A stretch of DNA of 30,133 nucleotides from GCA-2708415 sp964351905 (GCA_964351905.1 CAYGPG010000021.1:1-30133), one strand, 5' to 3'; numbered from the stretch's first letter, positions 1-7,840 are shown. Notes: generated from the letters alone by a model not told the origin. A program made the numbers and translations.

Positions 1-396
1 GGGCGGGCGTTTTGGGGTGCGGTTTATGTGATGTGGGAAATTTCATTGCTGCGCGAGCTTGGCTTTCGCCTTGAGCTTGATAAATGCGCAGGCAATGGTG
101 ATCCGCAAACCTTAAAATATGTCAGTCCCAAATCTGGCCGCGCCGTAAGCGAAGCCCAAGCCGCACCGTATAAAGAAAAGCTTTTGGCTTTACCCAATTT
201 CCTACGCCCCGAAACCGCGCGCGAAGAAGAGGCAGGCACGCCAGAGGACATTATCCTCGGCCTTAAAATGACGGCTCATTTTTTAGAGCATTGGGTTTTT
301 ACGCACCATACCAAAGGCATTCCATCGGCACGGATTTTATTTGAAGAGCGTTATTATAAGAGAAATATAAATCCCGTCATTGCGAGCGACGAATAG
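1..396 (+). CDS. recO: DNA repair protein RecO, C-terminal part (partial)
   Basis: The reading frame is open to the left edge, so only the C-terminal ~131 residues are present. The helical C-terminal domain of RecO is recognisable: a stretch containing RELGF, then a single-Cys segment (DKCAGNG), then YVSPKSGRAVS, then LLALPNFLR, and a final HWVFTHHTKGIPSARILF segment typical of alphaproteobacterial RecO. RecO works with RecR to load RecA on SSB-coated single-stranded DNA in the RecFOR pathway. The family places this gene ahead of parC in several alphaproteobacteria. The last eight codons (NPVIASDE and the TAG stop) lie inside a dispersed palindromic element that starts at 375, so the native C-terminus was probably replaced. 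The missing start cannot be judged. Confidence 0.85.
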   Translation, partial: GRAFWGAVYVMWEISLLRELGFRLELDKCAGNGDPQTLKYVSPKSGRAVSEAQAAPYKEKLLALPNFLRPETAREEEAGTPEDIILGLKMTAHFLEHWVFTHHTKGIPSARILFEERYYKRNINPVIASDE

Positions 397-486
397 GAGC
401 GCGGCAATCCAGAGCGGCAAGGAAAGATTCTGGATTGCTTTCCCCGCTTTCGCGTGGACAGGCTTATTACATTCCTCGCAATGACG
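375..486. repeat. Two-hairpin palindromic element (CGTCATTGCGAG family), copy 1
   Basis: The element begins CGTCATTGCGAG and ends CTCGCAATGACG, a 12-bp perfect terminal inverted repeat. The interior carries CAATCCAG on the left and CTGGATTG on the right, so each half can fold and the two halves can also pair. It contains the recO stop codon and lies between recO and parC. Copies of the same family occur at 11922, 12531 and 14485, with a left half at 23300. Confidence 0.85.
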
Positions 487-521
487 TTGATGTGAGTAAA
501 ATTATTATTTTTTCAAAAAAA

Positions 522-548
522 CCTTAGTGTTCTTGGTGTTCTTAGTGG
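522..548 (+). repeat. Short tandem tract ahead of parC
   Basis: Three 9-base units with the pattern YCTTRGTGK follow one another without gaps and end 12 bases before the parC ATG. No Shine-Dalgarno sequence is visible between the tract and the start codon. Comparable but different tracts precede the gene at 9913 and plsX. Confidence 0.6.
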
Positions 549-560
549 TAAATAATTTCC

Positions 561-2804
561 ATGGCAAAGAAAACAACTGCACCGCGCACAGAATCTAAAG
601 TTATTGACCAACCGATGGGTAAACTCCTGTCGGAGCGGTATTTGTCTTATGCGCTGTCGACCATTATGGATCGGGCTTTGCCTGATGTGCGTGATGGGAT
701 GAAGCCTGTGCATCGTCGCCTTCTTTTTGCGATGAGTCAGCTTAATTTGCGTCATGATCTGCCGCCCAAAAAATCTGCCCGCGTAGTCGGTGACGTCATT
801 GGTAAATATCACCCGCACGGCGATTCTTCTGTTTATGACGCTATGGTGCGTTTGGCGCAGGATTTTTCTGTGCGCTATCCCATGGTCGATGGACAAGGAA
901 ATTTTGGTAATATTGATGGCGATAATGCCGCCGCGATGCGTTATACCGAGGCGCGTTTAACCCGCGTTGCGCAATTGATGTTGGAAGGCATTAACGAGGA
1001 TGCGGTTGATTTTCGCCCGACTTACGATGGATCAGAAAATGAGCCTGTGGTTCTGCCTGGTGCATTTCCAAATATCTTGGCGAACGGCTCAAGCGGGATT
1101 GCCGTGGGTATGGCGACCAATATTCCGCCATTTAATGTTGCTGAATTGTGCGAAGCATCGCTCGCGATGTTGGAAGGTGATCTTGATGCCAAAGGATTGG
1201 CGAAAATTATTAAAGGCCCAGATTTCCCAACGGGCGGTTTATTGATTGAACCTAAAGCTAATATCATTAAAGCCTATGAAACAGGCAAGGGCGCGTTCCG
1301 TATGCGCGCAAAATGGGAACGTGAAGACCTGCCGCGCAACACCTATCAAATTATTATCACTGAAATTCCGTATCAGGTTCAAAAATCAAAATTGATTGAG
1401 AAAATTGCGGACTTGATTAACGCGCGTAAAATTCCGCTACTTGATGATGTCTGTGATGAAAGCGCGGAAGATATCCGTATCGTTCTTGTGCCGCGTTCTG
1501 GCAATGTTGATCCTGAATTATTGATGGAAGCGTTATTCCGCGCGACCGAATTGGAAACCCGTTTCAATATGAACATGAACGTACTTGAAAATGGTATTAA
1601 GCCACGCGTGATGCCGCTTAAAGAGGTTCTTCAAGCATGGTTGAACCATCAACAGGTTGTGCTTGTGCGTCGCTCTCAACATCGTTTGGAAAAGGTTCTT
1701 CACCGTTTAGAAGTGTTAGAAGGATTCCTGACTGTTTTCTTAAACGTTGATAAAGTCATTAAGATTATCCGCACCAAAGATAAGCCCAAAGAAGAGCTGA
1801 TAAAAGAATTCAAACTGACTGAAGTTCAGGCCGAGGCCGTTTTAAATATGCGCCTTCGTGCGTTAAATAAATTGCAAGAAATTGAATTGCAAGGCGAGCA
1901 TGATGAGCTTTCTAAAGAACGTGACGAGCTTGAAAAACTGATCAAATCAGAAACGCGTCAATGGACAGTCATTAAGAAACAGATCAAAGCCTTACAAGAA
2001 GAGTTCGGCGCAAAGACTGAACTCGGTAAACGCCGCACAAAAATTGGTAAAGCGTTGGAGCCTGTTGATTTAGAGCAGCTTGAAGAAGCGATGATTGAGA
2101 AAGAGCCAATCACGGTTCTGTGCTCTGCCAAAGGCTGGATCAAGGCGATGAAGGGTCATGATCTTGACCCGAAAGGCGTGAAGTACAAAGACGGTGACCG
2201 TGGGAAGTTTGCTCTCGAAATTCAAACCACCGATAAGCTGATGGTGTTTGGCTCGAACGGGCGCTTTTATACACTCGGCGGGGATCAATTGCCACCGGGA
2301 CGTGGTTTTGGTGAGCCTATTCGTATTATGACGGGGCTGCCGAATGATGCGGATATTGTGGATATCAAAGTCTATGATGCGGAAGCCAAAATGATTGTTG
2401 CCGCCGATGACGGGCGTGGCTTTATTGTGAAAATGGAAGATTGTTTGGCACAAACCAAAAACGGAAAACAGATTTTGAATGTTGGCGGTAAGGTGGAAGC
2501 AAAACTTTGCTATCCGCTTGGCGAAGACGATGATCACATCGCCATCATTGGTAAAAACCGTAAAATGATTGTCTTTGATTTGGAACAAATTCCTGAAATG
2601 TCCAAAGGCAAGGGCGTGATCTTGCAACGCTATAAAGATGGCGGCTTGGGTGATCTAAAAACCTTCAAATGGGATGACGGGCTAACGTATAAATACGGCT
2701 CAGGCGAAACCCTCGTCGGCGACCTAAACCCCTGGCTAGGCGAACGCGCGCAGGCGGGACGTTTGCCGCCTAATGGTTTTCCGAAGTCAAATAAATTTGG
2801 TTAG
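561..2804 (+). CDS. parC: DNA topoisomerase IV subunit A
   Basis: This 747-residue protein is the breakage-reunion subunit of topoisomerase IV, which with ParE separates linked daughter chromosomes. The winged-helix/tower part occupies about residues 20-480; the catalytic tyrosine is Y128 in RYTEARL. The quinolone-determining region reads HPHGDSSVYD, with S89 and D93 at the positions equivalent to GyrA S83 and D87, so the usual resistance substitutions are absent. A long charged coiled-coil (about 420-500) is followed by a beta-pinwheel domain with repeats such as VFGSNGRFYTL and GRGFGEPIRIMTG. I assign ParC rather than GyrA from its length (GyrA is usually over 850 residues), the shorter C-terminal domain and the RYTEARL form. 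The ATG at 561 is supported by the start of homology but has no clear Shine-Dalgarno. A hairpin follows nine bases after the stop. Confidence 0.93.
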   Translation: MAKKTTAPRTESKVIDQPMGKLLSERYLSYALSTIMDRALPDVRDGMKPVHRRLLFAMSQLNLRHDLPPKKSARVVGDVIGKYHPHGDSSVYDAMVRLAQDFSVRYPMVDGQGNFGNIDGDNAAAMRYTEARLTRVAQLMLEGINEDAVDFRPTYDGSENEPVVLPGAFPNILANGSSGIAVGMATNIPPFNVAELCEASLAMLEGDLDAKGLAKIIKGPDFPTGGLLIEPKANIIKAYETGKGAFRMRAKWEREDLPRNTYQIIITEIPYQVQKSKLIEKIADLINARKIPLLDDVCDESAEDIRIVLVPRSGNVDPELLMEALFRATELETRFNMNMNVLENGIKPRVMPLKEVLQAWLNHQQVVLVRRSQHRLEKVLHRLEVLEGFLTVFLNVDKVIKIIRTKDKPKEELIKEFKLTEVQAEAVLNMRLRALNKLQEIELQGEHDELSKERDELEKLIKSETRQWTVIKKQIKALQEEFGAKTELGKRRTKIGKALEPVDLEQLEEAMIEKEPITVLCSAKGWIKAMKGHDLDPKGVKYKDGDRGKFALEIQTTDKLMVFGSNGRFYTLGGDQLPPGRGFGEPIRIMTGLPNDADIVDIKVYDAEAKMIVAADDGRGFIVKMEDCLAQTKNGKQILNVGGKVEAKLCYPLGEDDDHIAIIGKNRKMIVFDLEQIPEMSKGKGVILQRYKDGGLGDLKTFKWDDGLTYKYGSGETLVGDLNPWLGERAQAGRLPPNGFPKSNKFG

Positions 2805-2812
2805 AGATACAA

Positions 2813-2845
2813 GATCCCATCTTTTGATGGGATGTGAGCTTTTTT
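2813..2845 (+). terminator. Palindrome and probable terminator after parC
   Basis: A perfect 8-bp stem, ATCCCATC-TTTT-GATGGGAT, is followed six bases later by a run of six T, fitting a Rho-independent terminator for parC. The hairpin with its GATGTG tail is also a copy of the right end of the element family at 2881-3235, with two compensatory stem changes. The terminator therefore appears to be repeat-derived. Confidence 0.65.
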
Positions 2846-2880
2846 AATACATGCTTATATTGCTTAACCTAATAATACGC

Positions 2881-3235
2881 CACATCCCAGCGAAGGCTGG
2901 GATCTATTCATTTAATTTAAAATATAAGTCTTTCCACTCAGGATTATTTTCTTCAATTAAATTTATTTTCCAATCACGTTTCCATGATTTCAAACGTTTT
3001 TCTCTTTGCGCGGCATCTTCTGCATTATTATACGTTTCAAAATGCATTAATAATTTAACGTTATATTTTCGCGTGAAGCCTGATACGGCAGAAATTTTAT
3101 GATCATTTACGCGTTTTGCTAAATTCTCTGTACGTCCAATATAAAGGACGCCGTTTGGTTTGTTGGCCAATATATACACATAATAATTTTTCATTTTTTA
3201 TTGAGGATAGAGATCCCAGCTTTCGCTGGGATGTG
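2881..3235. mobile_element. Inverted-repeat-bounded unit carrying a GIY-YIG gene
   Basis: The unit starts CACATCCCAGC and ends GCTGGGATGTG. The full left end (2881-2904) and right end (3212-3235) are inverted copies matching at 23 of 24 positions. Each end is itself a hairpin (ATCCCAGC stem, 4-base loops GAAG and TTTC). The interior is filled by one minus-strand GIY-YIG gene, whose stop codon touches the left palindrome. A 66-bp copy with the same two ends but no gene lies at 14790-14856. Calling it mobile is inference: no target-site duplication was identified. Confidence 0.55.
2904..3194 (-). CDS. Small stand-alone GIY-YIG domain protein
   Basis: This 96-residue protein is a single GIY-YIG fold, the nuclease domain known from UvrC and homing endonucleases. 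The two strands of the signature are YVY at 5-7 and YIG at 18-20; the expected arginine (R28), histidine (H32) and a catalytic-type glutamate (E65 in QREKRLK) follow. The C-terminal NPEWKDL is typical of the stand-alone UPF0213/YhbQ-like subgroup, which is often multicopy in genomes. I know of no firm function for the subgroup. The gene fills the interior of an inverted-repeat unit and its TAG stop abuts the left palindrome, so promoter and terminator would have to come from the flanking hairpins or neighbours. No strong Shine-Dalgarno is seen. It could be a nuclease acting on the palindromes, or simply a passenger. Confidence 0.85.
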   Translation of the reverse strand: MKNYYVYILANKPNGVLYIGRTENLAKRVNDHKISAVSGFTRKYNVKLLMHFETYNNAEDAAQREKRLKSWKRDWKINLIEENNPEWKDLYFKLNE

Positions 3236-3250
3236 CATTATTTTATTAGT

Positions 3251-4228
3251 TTAAGGAAATTCAACTGCACCCTTAGTGCGCTCAAAAAGTTTTTGTTTTA
3301 TTTCTTCGTCTTTTTTGACGGCGCGGGTGGATTTGTTGGCGCCTTCTTCGGTTGTGATTTCATTATAAAGAAGGATCACACTGATACGGCGGTTACGACC
3401 GTCGCGAGGATCATCCGCAAAGAGATGATCTGTGTCCGCTTTACCAACCACGTTGTTAACACGGCTAGCAGGAAGACCGCCTTTTAATAACTGGCGGCGC
3501 GCGGCATTAGCACGGTCAGCGGAGAGTTCCCAGTTGGTATAATCCGCACCAGGACCGTAAGGCACGCTATCTGTATGCCCACGAACGGAAAGTTCATTAG
3601 GCAGCGTTTGCACGACTTCAGAAACCTGCCGAAGAAGGTTTTTCGTGTGGGGCAAAAGCGTGTCACTGCCACTGGCAAAAAGTGGTTTGTCGGCTTGGTC
3701 TAAAAGCTGAATACGCAATCCTTCCGTTGTTGTATCAATTTGAAAACTATCTTTATCCAGTTCGGGGGAAGCCTGCATCGCGCGCTCTAAAGCGGCTTTG
3801 GCTTGTTCGAAATTAGCTTGCTCGCGTTTTCTTTGTTCTTCTTTAAACCGTTCATCAGATACGTTTGTTTCTTCACGGGGCGGTATTGAGCCAGGTTTTA
3901 GGGCAGGGTCTTGTGTTGCAGGACGTTCCACTAAAGGTTTTACGGTAGAAGTCATTGCGCCTTCCAATTCAACAGTTGTTCCACCCAGAACGCCACCAGC
4001 TCCGCTTTCACTACGCGTAATCATAGGAGAGGAAGTGAAATAATCAGCAATACCTTGCTTTTGCACTTCGGTGGTCACGCTCAAAAGCCAAAGCAAAAGA
4101 AAGAACGCCATCATCGCCGTCACGAAGTCAGCATAGGCCACTTTCCACGCGCCACCATGGTGGCCATGGCCGCCTTTTTTGATCTTTTTAACAATGATCG
4201 GTTGGAGCTCGTCCTGCTTATCAGACAT
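3251..4228 (-). CDS. motB: Flagellar motor stator protein MotB
   Basis: MotB anchors the MotA/MotB stator to peptidoglycan and carries the ion-conducting aspartate. The 325 residues show a short charged cytoplasmic N-terminus with a His-rich GHGHHGG, one membrane helix (about 31-52) starting with AYADFVTAMM, where D34 is the proton-path aspartate, a variable charged linker rich in E/K/Q (120-160), and an OmpA-like peptidoglycan-binding domain (about 171-290) with RGHTDSVPYG and GRNRRISVILL. Homologous proteins are the proton-type MotB. An AAGGA Shine-Dalgarno precedes the ATG. It lies 14 bases downstream of motA and is certainly co-transcribed with it. The stop is 15 bases from the GIY-YIG unit. 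Confidence 0.95.
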   Translation of the reverse strand: MSDKQDELQPIIVKKIKKGGHGHHGGAWKVAYADFVTAMMAFFLLLWLLSVTTEVQKQGIADYFTSSPMITRSESGAGGVLGGTTVELEGAMTSTVKPLVERPATQDPALKPGSIPPREETNVSDERFKEEQRKREQANFEQAKAALERAMQASPELDKDSFQIDTTTEGLRIQLLDQADKPLFASGSDTLLPHTKNLLRQVSEVVQTLPNELSVRGHTDSVPYGPGADYTNWELSADRANAARRQLLKGGLPASRVNNVVGKADTDHLFADDPRDGRNRRISVILLYNEITTEEGANKSTRAVKKDEEIKQKLFERTKGAVEFP

Positions 4229-4242
4229 GAGAGATTATTTCC

Positions 4243-5133
4243 TTATGCTGACGGGGTTGGCAGTTCATTGAGTTTATCTTCAAGTTCCAAAAAGCTTGGT
4301 TGCATATCATGCGGTAAAAGCTTACGTGAAAACTCCACGGCCACTTGTGGGGCGGCACCATTTAAAAAGGCGATAATACCCACCTTGATACAACGATAAT
4401 ACATGATCTCACTGTGGGCACGGGCGAGCATAGCACCAGCAAATGGCCCGACAAATCCATAGGATAACCAAACCCCAAGGAAGGTTCCGACCAAGGCAGA
4501 GCCAATCATCTTACCCAAAATTTCTGGTGGTTGGTTAATAGATGCCATAGTTTTAATAACACCCAAAACCGCGGCCACAATACCAAGAGCGGGAAGGCCA
4601 TCTGCCATGGTTTGCATGGCGTGACCCGGATGTTCTTCATGATGGGTGATTGTTTCAATTTCTTCATCCATGAGCGCTTCAATCTCATGCGGTGAGTCAT
4701 TGCCCAAGGAAATAATCCGCAAATAATCACACAAGAAAATAAGCGCATGATGGTTTTTGTGAACGGAAGGAAATCGTTTAAACAGCTCACTATCATCTGG
4801 CTGTTCAATATGCTGCTCGAGCGCGAGCCAGCCTTTTGTTCTAGCAAGTTTGAAGAGAGTAAACAGAAGGCTTAAAAGTTCAATATAATCGCTTTTTGAA
4901 AAAGCATTAGAATTTTTTAGGCATTTAAAATAGCCCATGGTTTCTTTGACCACATTCCAAGGATTGGCGATAATATAAGCCATACAGCCCACACCAAAAA
5001 TAATCATCATTTCTGCCGGCATCGCGGGAAGAATGGCGCCTGTGATCAAAGCCATCCCGCCATCAATACCCGCCGCGACCATAAGCCCTCCAAAGGTCAT
5101 AACAAAAACAAGGAGGACGGCGACAAATTTCAT
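4243..5133 (-). CDS. motA: Flagellar motor stator protein MotA
   Basis: MotA forms the ring around MotB that turns ion flow into torque on FliG. The 296-residue protein has four membrane segments (about 1-22, 28-56, 178-197 and 208-232) and a large cytoplasmic loop between the second and third. P181 in DGLPALGIVAAVLG and P230 in GFVGPFAGA fit the two essential prolines of E. coli MotA (P173, P222). R98 and E106 in the loop fit the FliG-contact residues R90 and E98. The gene is first of a motA-motB pair, and fliL lies elsewhere in this window, so the flagellar genes are dispersed. The 236 bases upstream hold a palindromic element near hemB, but I see no convincing flagellar-class promoter. Confidence 0.95.
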   Translation of the reverse strand: MKFVAVLLVFVMTFGGLMVAAGIDGGMALITGAILPAMPAEMMIIFGVGCMAYIIANPWNVVKETMGYFKCLKNSNAFSKSDYIELLSLLFTLFKLARTKGWLALEQHIEQPDDSELFKRFPSVHKNHHALIFLCDYLRIISLGNDSPHEIEALMDEEIETITHHEEHPGHAMQTMADGLPALGIVAAVLGVIKTMASINQPPEILGKMIGSALVGTFLGVWLSYGFVGPFAGAMLARAHSEIMYYRCIKVGIIAFLNGAAPQVAVEFSRKLLPHDMQPSFLELEDKLNELPTPSA

Positions 5134-5291
5134 GGTTTTTCTACCCTAAGCTGAAAGATTTTTCTAAATCGATAATAAGTGTAATAGAAATGCGTTAAGA
5201 AAACGCAAAGAGTGATACGCAAATAATTTTTAAATTATCGCCTGATTTTCTTTTTTTATCAAGGGAATGAGGAAATTATTAAGCATAACTT

Positions 5292-5358
5292 TGTCATCCT
5301 GAATTTATTTCAGGATCTTTTTGTGGGATTAAGATTCCGAAACAAGTTCGGAATGACA
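5292..5358. repeat. Two-hairpin palindromic element (TGTCATCCTGA type)
   Basis: Begins TGTCATCCTGA and ends TTCGGAATGACA. Left hairpin ATCCTGAA-TTTA-TTTCAGGAT and right hairpin ATTCCGAA-ACAAG-TTCGGAAT are each self-complementary, with different stems. It lies 11 bases after the hemB stop codon on the minus strand, between hemB and motA. Confidence 0.8.
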
Positions 5359-5369
5359 TGTGGGTGGAA

Positions 5370-6464
5370 TTATTCTTGTAACCAACGCGCAACATCACAC
5401 GCGGAATAGGTCAAAATCATATCCGCGCCAGCACGTTTGAATGCGAGCAAACTTTCCATCATCGCGGATTGATAATCGAGCGCGCCAGCGTCAGCCGCCA
5501 AGCGGATCATCGCGTATTCACCACTAATTTGATAGGCGGCGAGGGGGAGTTCTGTTTTTTGACGAAGCGTCGCGAGAATGTCCAAATACGGCATGCCAGG
5601 CTTGACCATAAGAATGTCTGCCCCTTCTTGTTCATCCATTAAGGCATCACGAATGGCTTCACGCCCATTGGCAGGATCAAGCTGATAAGTTTTGCGGTTC
5701 GCGGGCACATCTGGGTTATGTCCTAAAGAACATCCTGCCGCATCACGGAAGGGACCATAAAACACAGATGCAAATTTCGCGGCGTACGCCATGATCGGTA
5801 CGTGGGTAAATCCTGTCACATCCAATGCATGGCGAATGGCGGATACTTGCCCGTCCATCATGCCAGAAGGCGCAACAATATCCGCACCGGCTTCGGCAGC
5901 GATGACGGCTTGCATCGCAACGTTCTCAACCGTTTTATCATTATCAACGTCTTTACGCTCGTTTATGGGCCCGCAATGACCGTGGTCTGTATATTCACAA
6001 AAACAGAGATCCGCCGTGATCGCGACATCAGGCGCCGCTTTCTTTGCTGTTGAAATCATACGTGCCATCAAACCATTAGGATCCATAGAATCTGATCCGC
6101 TGTGGTTTTTATTATGCGATACACCAAACATCATCACAGACGGAATACCAAGATCCGCCACTTCCTTCATTTTGGTTTCGAGCGTTTTTTCCGTTTCACG
6201 CACGACGCCTGGCATAGATTGAATAGCAACGGGTGCATCAATATCTTCTTCAACAAAGAGGGGGTATATTAAATCTGTCACCTGAACCTGATTTTCGCGC
6301 ACCATGTCACGTATCGCTTGGTTTTTACGTAAACGACGCATTCTTACGTGCGGAAAAGCGTTTTCGGTTAAACGCTTATGCTTCATCAATTCCGCATGGG
6401 ACTTCGGCTCAGTCAGGTTTTCTGGAAGAAGGGCTTTGATCTTGTCGTGTGTGCTGTCTGACAT
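5370..6464 (-). CDS. hemB: Delta-aminolevulinic acid dehydratase (porphobilinogen synthase)
   Basis: HemB condenses two 5-aminolevulinate molecules to porphobilinogen, the second common step of tetrapyrrole synthesis, in the cytoplasm. The 364-residue protein has an N-terminal arm of about 40 residues longer than the E. coli form, then a TIM barrel. The two Schiff-base lysines are K230 (MAYAAKFAS) and K288 (MVKPGMPYLD). The metal site reads DLCFCEYTDHGHCG with C154, C156 and C164 all present, which marks the zinc-cysteine class. Some other alphaproteobacteria have the aspartate-rich magnesium type instead. The gene is divergent from a MarR-type regulator, and its upstream region holds overlapping palindromes that could serve both genes. 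An inverted-repeat element follows the stop. Confidence 0.95.
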   Translation of the reverse strand: MSDSTHDKIKALLPENLTEPKSHAELMKHKRLTENAFPHVRMRRLRKNQAIRDMVRENQVQVTDLIYPLFVEEDIDAPVAIQSMPGVVRETEKTLETKMKEVADLGIPSVMMFGVSHNKNHSGSDSMDPNGLMARMISTAKKAAPDVAITADLCFCEYTDHGHCGPINERKDVDNDKTVENVAMQAVIAAEAGADIVAPSGMMDGQVSAIRHALDVTGFTHVPIMAYAAKFASVFYGPFRDAAGCSLGHNPDVPANRKTYQLDPANGREAIRDALMDEQEGADILMVKPGMPYLDILATLRQKTELPLAAYQISGEYAMIRLAADAGALDYQSAMMESLLAFKRAGADMILTYSACDVARWLQE

Positions 6465-6524
6465 AATAATATCTTTAATTTTAACTAATTTTAAAGGTCA
6501 TTTAAGACATAGTGTTTATTCTAA

Positions 6525-6580
6525 AGGATAGGGATTGTAAATCCTAAATGGTAGGATAAAATACTCTCGTCCTATTCCTC
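6525..6580. promoter_or_regulatory. Divergent promoter/operator region between hemB and the MarR-type gene
   Basis: A possible sigma70 promoter for the MarR-type gene is TTGTAA (6535-6540), 16 bases, then TAAAAT (6557-6562). On the minus strand TTTACA (6542-6537) could be a hemB -35 box, so the two -35 boxes overlap. Inverted repeats cover the region: GATT-GTA-AATC (6533-6543), TAGGA (6552-6556) with TCCTA (6570-6574), and AGGATAGG with CCTATTCCT. A MarR dimer site here would repress or tune both genes. This is inference. Confidence 0.4.
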
Positions 6581-6606
6581 AAGACAATTAAGAAAGAATT
6601 CAAATC

Positions 6607-7068
6607 ATGTCTACACCTTATTTTGAGACAATTCAGCTGATCGAGCGCCTCCACCGTTACTTCCTTGATGTGGTGAAGATGGAGCTAGATCGTAAGCACG
6701 TCCAAGATATCAATAACGTGCAGGCAATGATTCTTTATAATATCGGTCACGATGATATGACCGTGGGGGAATTGACCTTGCGCGGCTATTACCTCGGCTC
6801 GAACGTGTCTTATAATGTCAAGAAGATGAGCGAGAATGGTTATATTGAACAGGAACGCTCGGTACATGATAAACGCTCCATCCGTGTATCACTGACCGAT
6901 AAAGGGAAAGAGCTTTACGGCATGCTTAATGAGATGTTCACCCGACACGAAGGCAAGCTGGAAGGCACAAAGCTAACGCCCGATAGCTTAAAAGAAACAA
7001 TTGCAACTCTGCAAAACATAGAACGCTTCTGGAACGCGCAGACACAGTTTACGGGGCTGGAAAACTAG
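6607..7068 (+). CDS. MarR-family transcriptional regulator
   Basis: The 153-residue protein has the MarR winged-helix layout: an N-terminal dimer helix, a helix-turn-helix in about residues 55-80 (VGELTLRGYYLGSNVSYNVKKM), then the wing with the family signature HDKRSIRVSLTDKG at about 92-105, and a C-terminal dimer helix. The GYYLGSNVSYN recognition helix is of a type I associate with alphaproteobacterial regulators such as LdtR of Liberibacter, which is a memory-based comparison. The ligand and targets are unknown. It is transcribed away from hemB from a palindrome-rich region and probably regulates itself. Its last 20 bases overlap tail-to-tail with an orphan minus-strand gene. Confidence 0.85.
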   Translation: MSTPYFETIQLIERLHRYFLDVVKMELDRKHVQDINNVQAMILYNIGHDDMTVGELTLRGYYLGSNVSYNVKKMSENGYIEQERSVHDKRSIRVSLTDKGKELYGMLNEMFTRHEGKLEGTKLTPDSLKETIATLQNIERFWNAQTQFTGLEN

Positions 7069-7423
7069 TCAGACTTTGCGGAGCAGGCCTTTTTCTAAAA
7101 TCACAATGTTCTAGGCCAATCATATGCGGCGGCGTGTAAGTGGGTACAGTCATATTGATTTGTACTTCTTTCCATGTTTCACCATAAGCCATGGCAAAAA
7201 TAATATTGTCTTCTAGGTTTGTACCTAAATACTCCACAATAAAGCCTGACACAATATGATTCTTCTGTAACAAAGGGCTATCATCATTCTCATGATCTGT
7301 AGCAAAATCTATAAGCGAACGGAATAACTCAGGATTTTTAATAGTGAGTTTGTCACCACCTTGATCATCAACATGATAAAAATGTCGATCTTCAGGTTCT
7401 AAAAGTAAATATTGTTTTGCCAT
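7049..7423 (-). CDS. Hypothetical protein, AT-rich orphan
   Basis: A 124-residue protein I do not recognise. It begins MAKQYLLLEPEDRHFYHV, is mildly acidic, has no signal peptide, no membrane segment and one cysteine, and looks like a small soluble alpha/beta protein. Base composition is poorer in G+C than hemB or gcdH. The gene faces left and its 3' end overlaps the last 20 bases of the MarR-type gene in antisense. The C-terminal residues (after about 115) are therefore encoded opposite marR codons. It is divergent from the orphan pair at 7505-8586 with 81 bases between. No clear Shine-Dalgarno was seen. It may be a real gene of an inserted island; confidence is moderate because no family is known to me. 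Confidence 0.6.
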   Translation of the reverse strand: MAKQYLLLEPEDRHFYHVDDQGGDKLTIKNPELFRSLIDFATDHENDDSPLLQKNHIVSGFIVEYLGTNLEDNIIFAMAYGETWKEVQINMTVPTYTPPHMIGLEHCDFRKRPAPQSLTSFPAP

Positions 7424-7468
7424 AAATATTTTTCAGCAGATATTTTAAAATTTTAAAAGACATAATAC

Positions 7469-7497
7469 TTGACACCTTAAGCTTTATTATCCATAAC
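7469..7497 (+). promoter_or_regulatory. Strong sigma70-like promoter, probably leaderless
   Basis: A perfect -35 box TTGACA (7469-7474) is followed by exactly 17 bases and CATAAC (7492-7497). The expected transcription start, six to eight bases downstream, falls on or just before the ATG at 7505. The same -35/17/-10 CATAAC arrangement occurs ahead of rplM at 24780. Confidence 0.6.
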
Positions 7498-7504
7498 ATT
7501 TTAA

Positions 7505-7840
7505 ATGAGCAAAAATTTACAATCAGCATGGATTAAAGCGGCAAAGTTACATATTGCCGAAAACCCCAATATTTATGGTCGTGGTGCAGTTGCGCCAAGT
7601 GATGATACATATATAAACTTTTTGGATAAAAAAATTGTCGAGAGACTTAATAAGGTAGGCTTAAGCCTAAGTAGTAAAAATTATAAAGAACCTTTAATGA
7701 TAAAATTTATTAACACTGTTTTAGATAACGCAATTAAAGATGAGGAGGGTGGCGACGCACCTATGCCAATCAGTAAAAATGCAAGACTTAAGCTTGCTCG
7801 TTCATTAAAAGAATCTCTCAATCAGGGCTTTGAAATCTGA
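7505..7840 (+). CDS. Hypothetical protein, first gene of orphan pair
   Basis: A 111-residue, lysine-rich, AT-rich protein I do not recognise. It is predicted helical and soluble. Its N-terminal segment (SAWIKAAKLHIAEN, about residues 7-20, followed by a helix near IVERLNK) resembles the YAWAQAAKETLSNQ segment in the second half of the next protein, so the two appear to share a repeated helical module. The ATG lies seven bases after a good -10 box and no Shine-Dalgarno is possible, which suggests a leaderless message. The TGA stop shares its A with the ATG of the next gene, so translation is probably coupled. Confidence 0.65.
   Translation: MSKNLQSAWIKAAKLHIAENPNIYGRGAVAPSDDTYINFLDKKIVERLNKVGLSLSSKNYKEPLMIKFINTVLDNAIKDEEGGDAPMPISKNARLKLARSLKESLNQGFEI

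Noticed and set aside
819..841. Quinolone-resistance change in ParC
   Set aside because: S89 and D93 are wild type, so there is no resistance-type substitution.
2070..2627. 185-codon open frame antisense to parC
   Set aside because: It lies wholly inside parC, its protein is His/Arg/Phe-rich without motifs, and no ribosome-binding site was seen.
3116..3487. Plus-strand frame across the GIY-YIG start and motB end
   Set aside because: Antisense to two supported genes, Phe-rich, with no family features.
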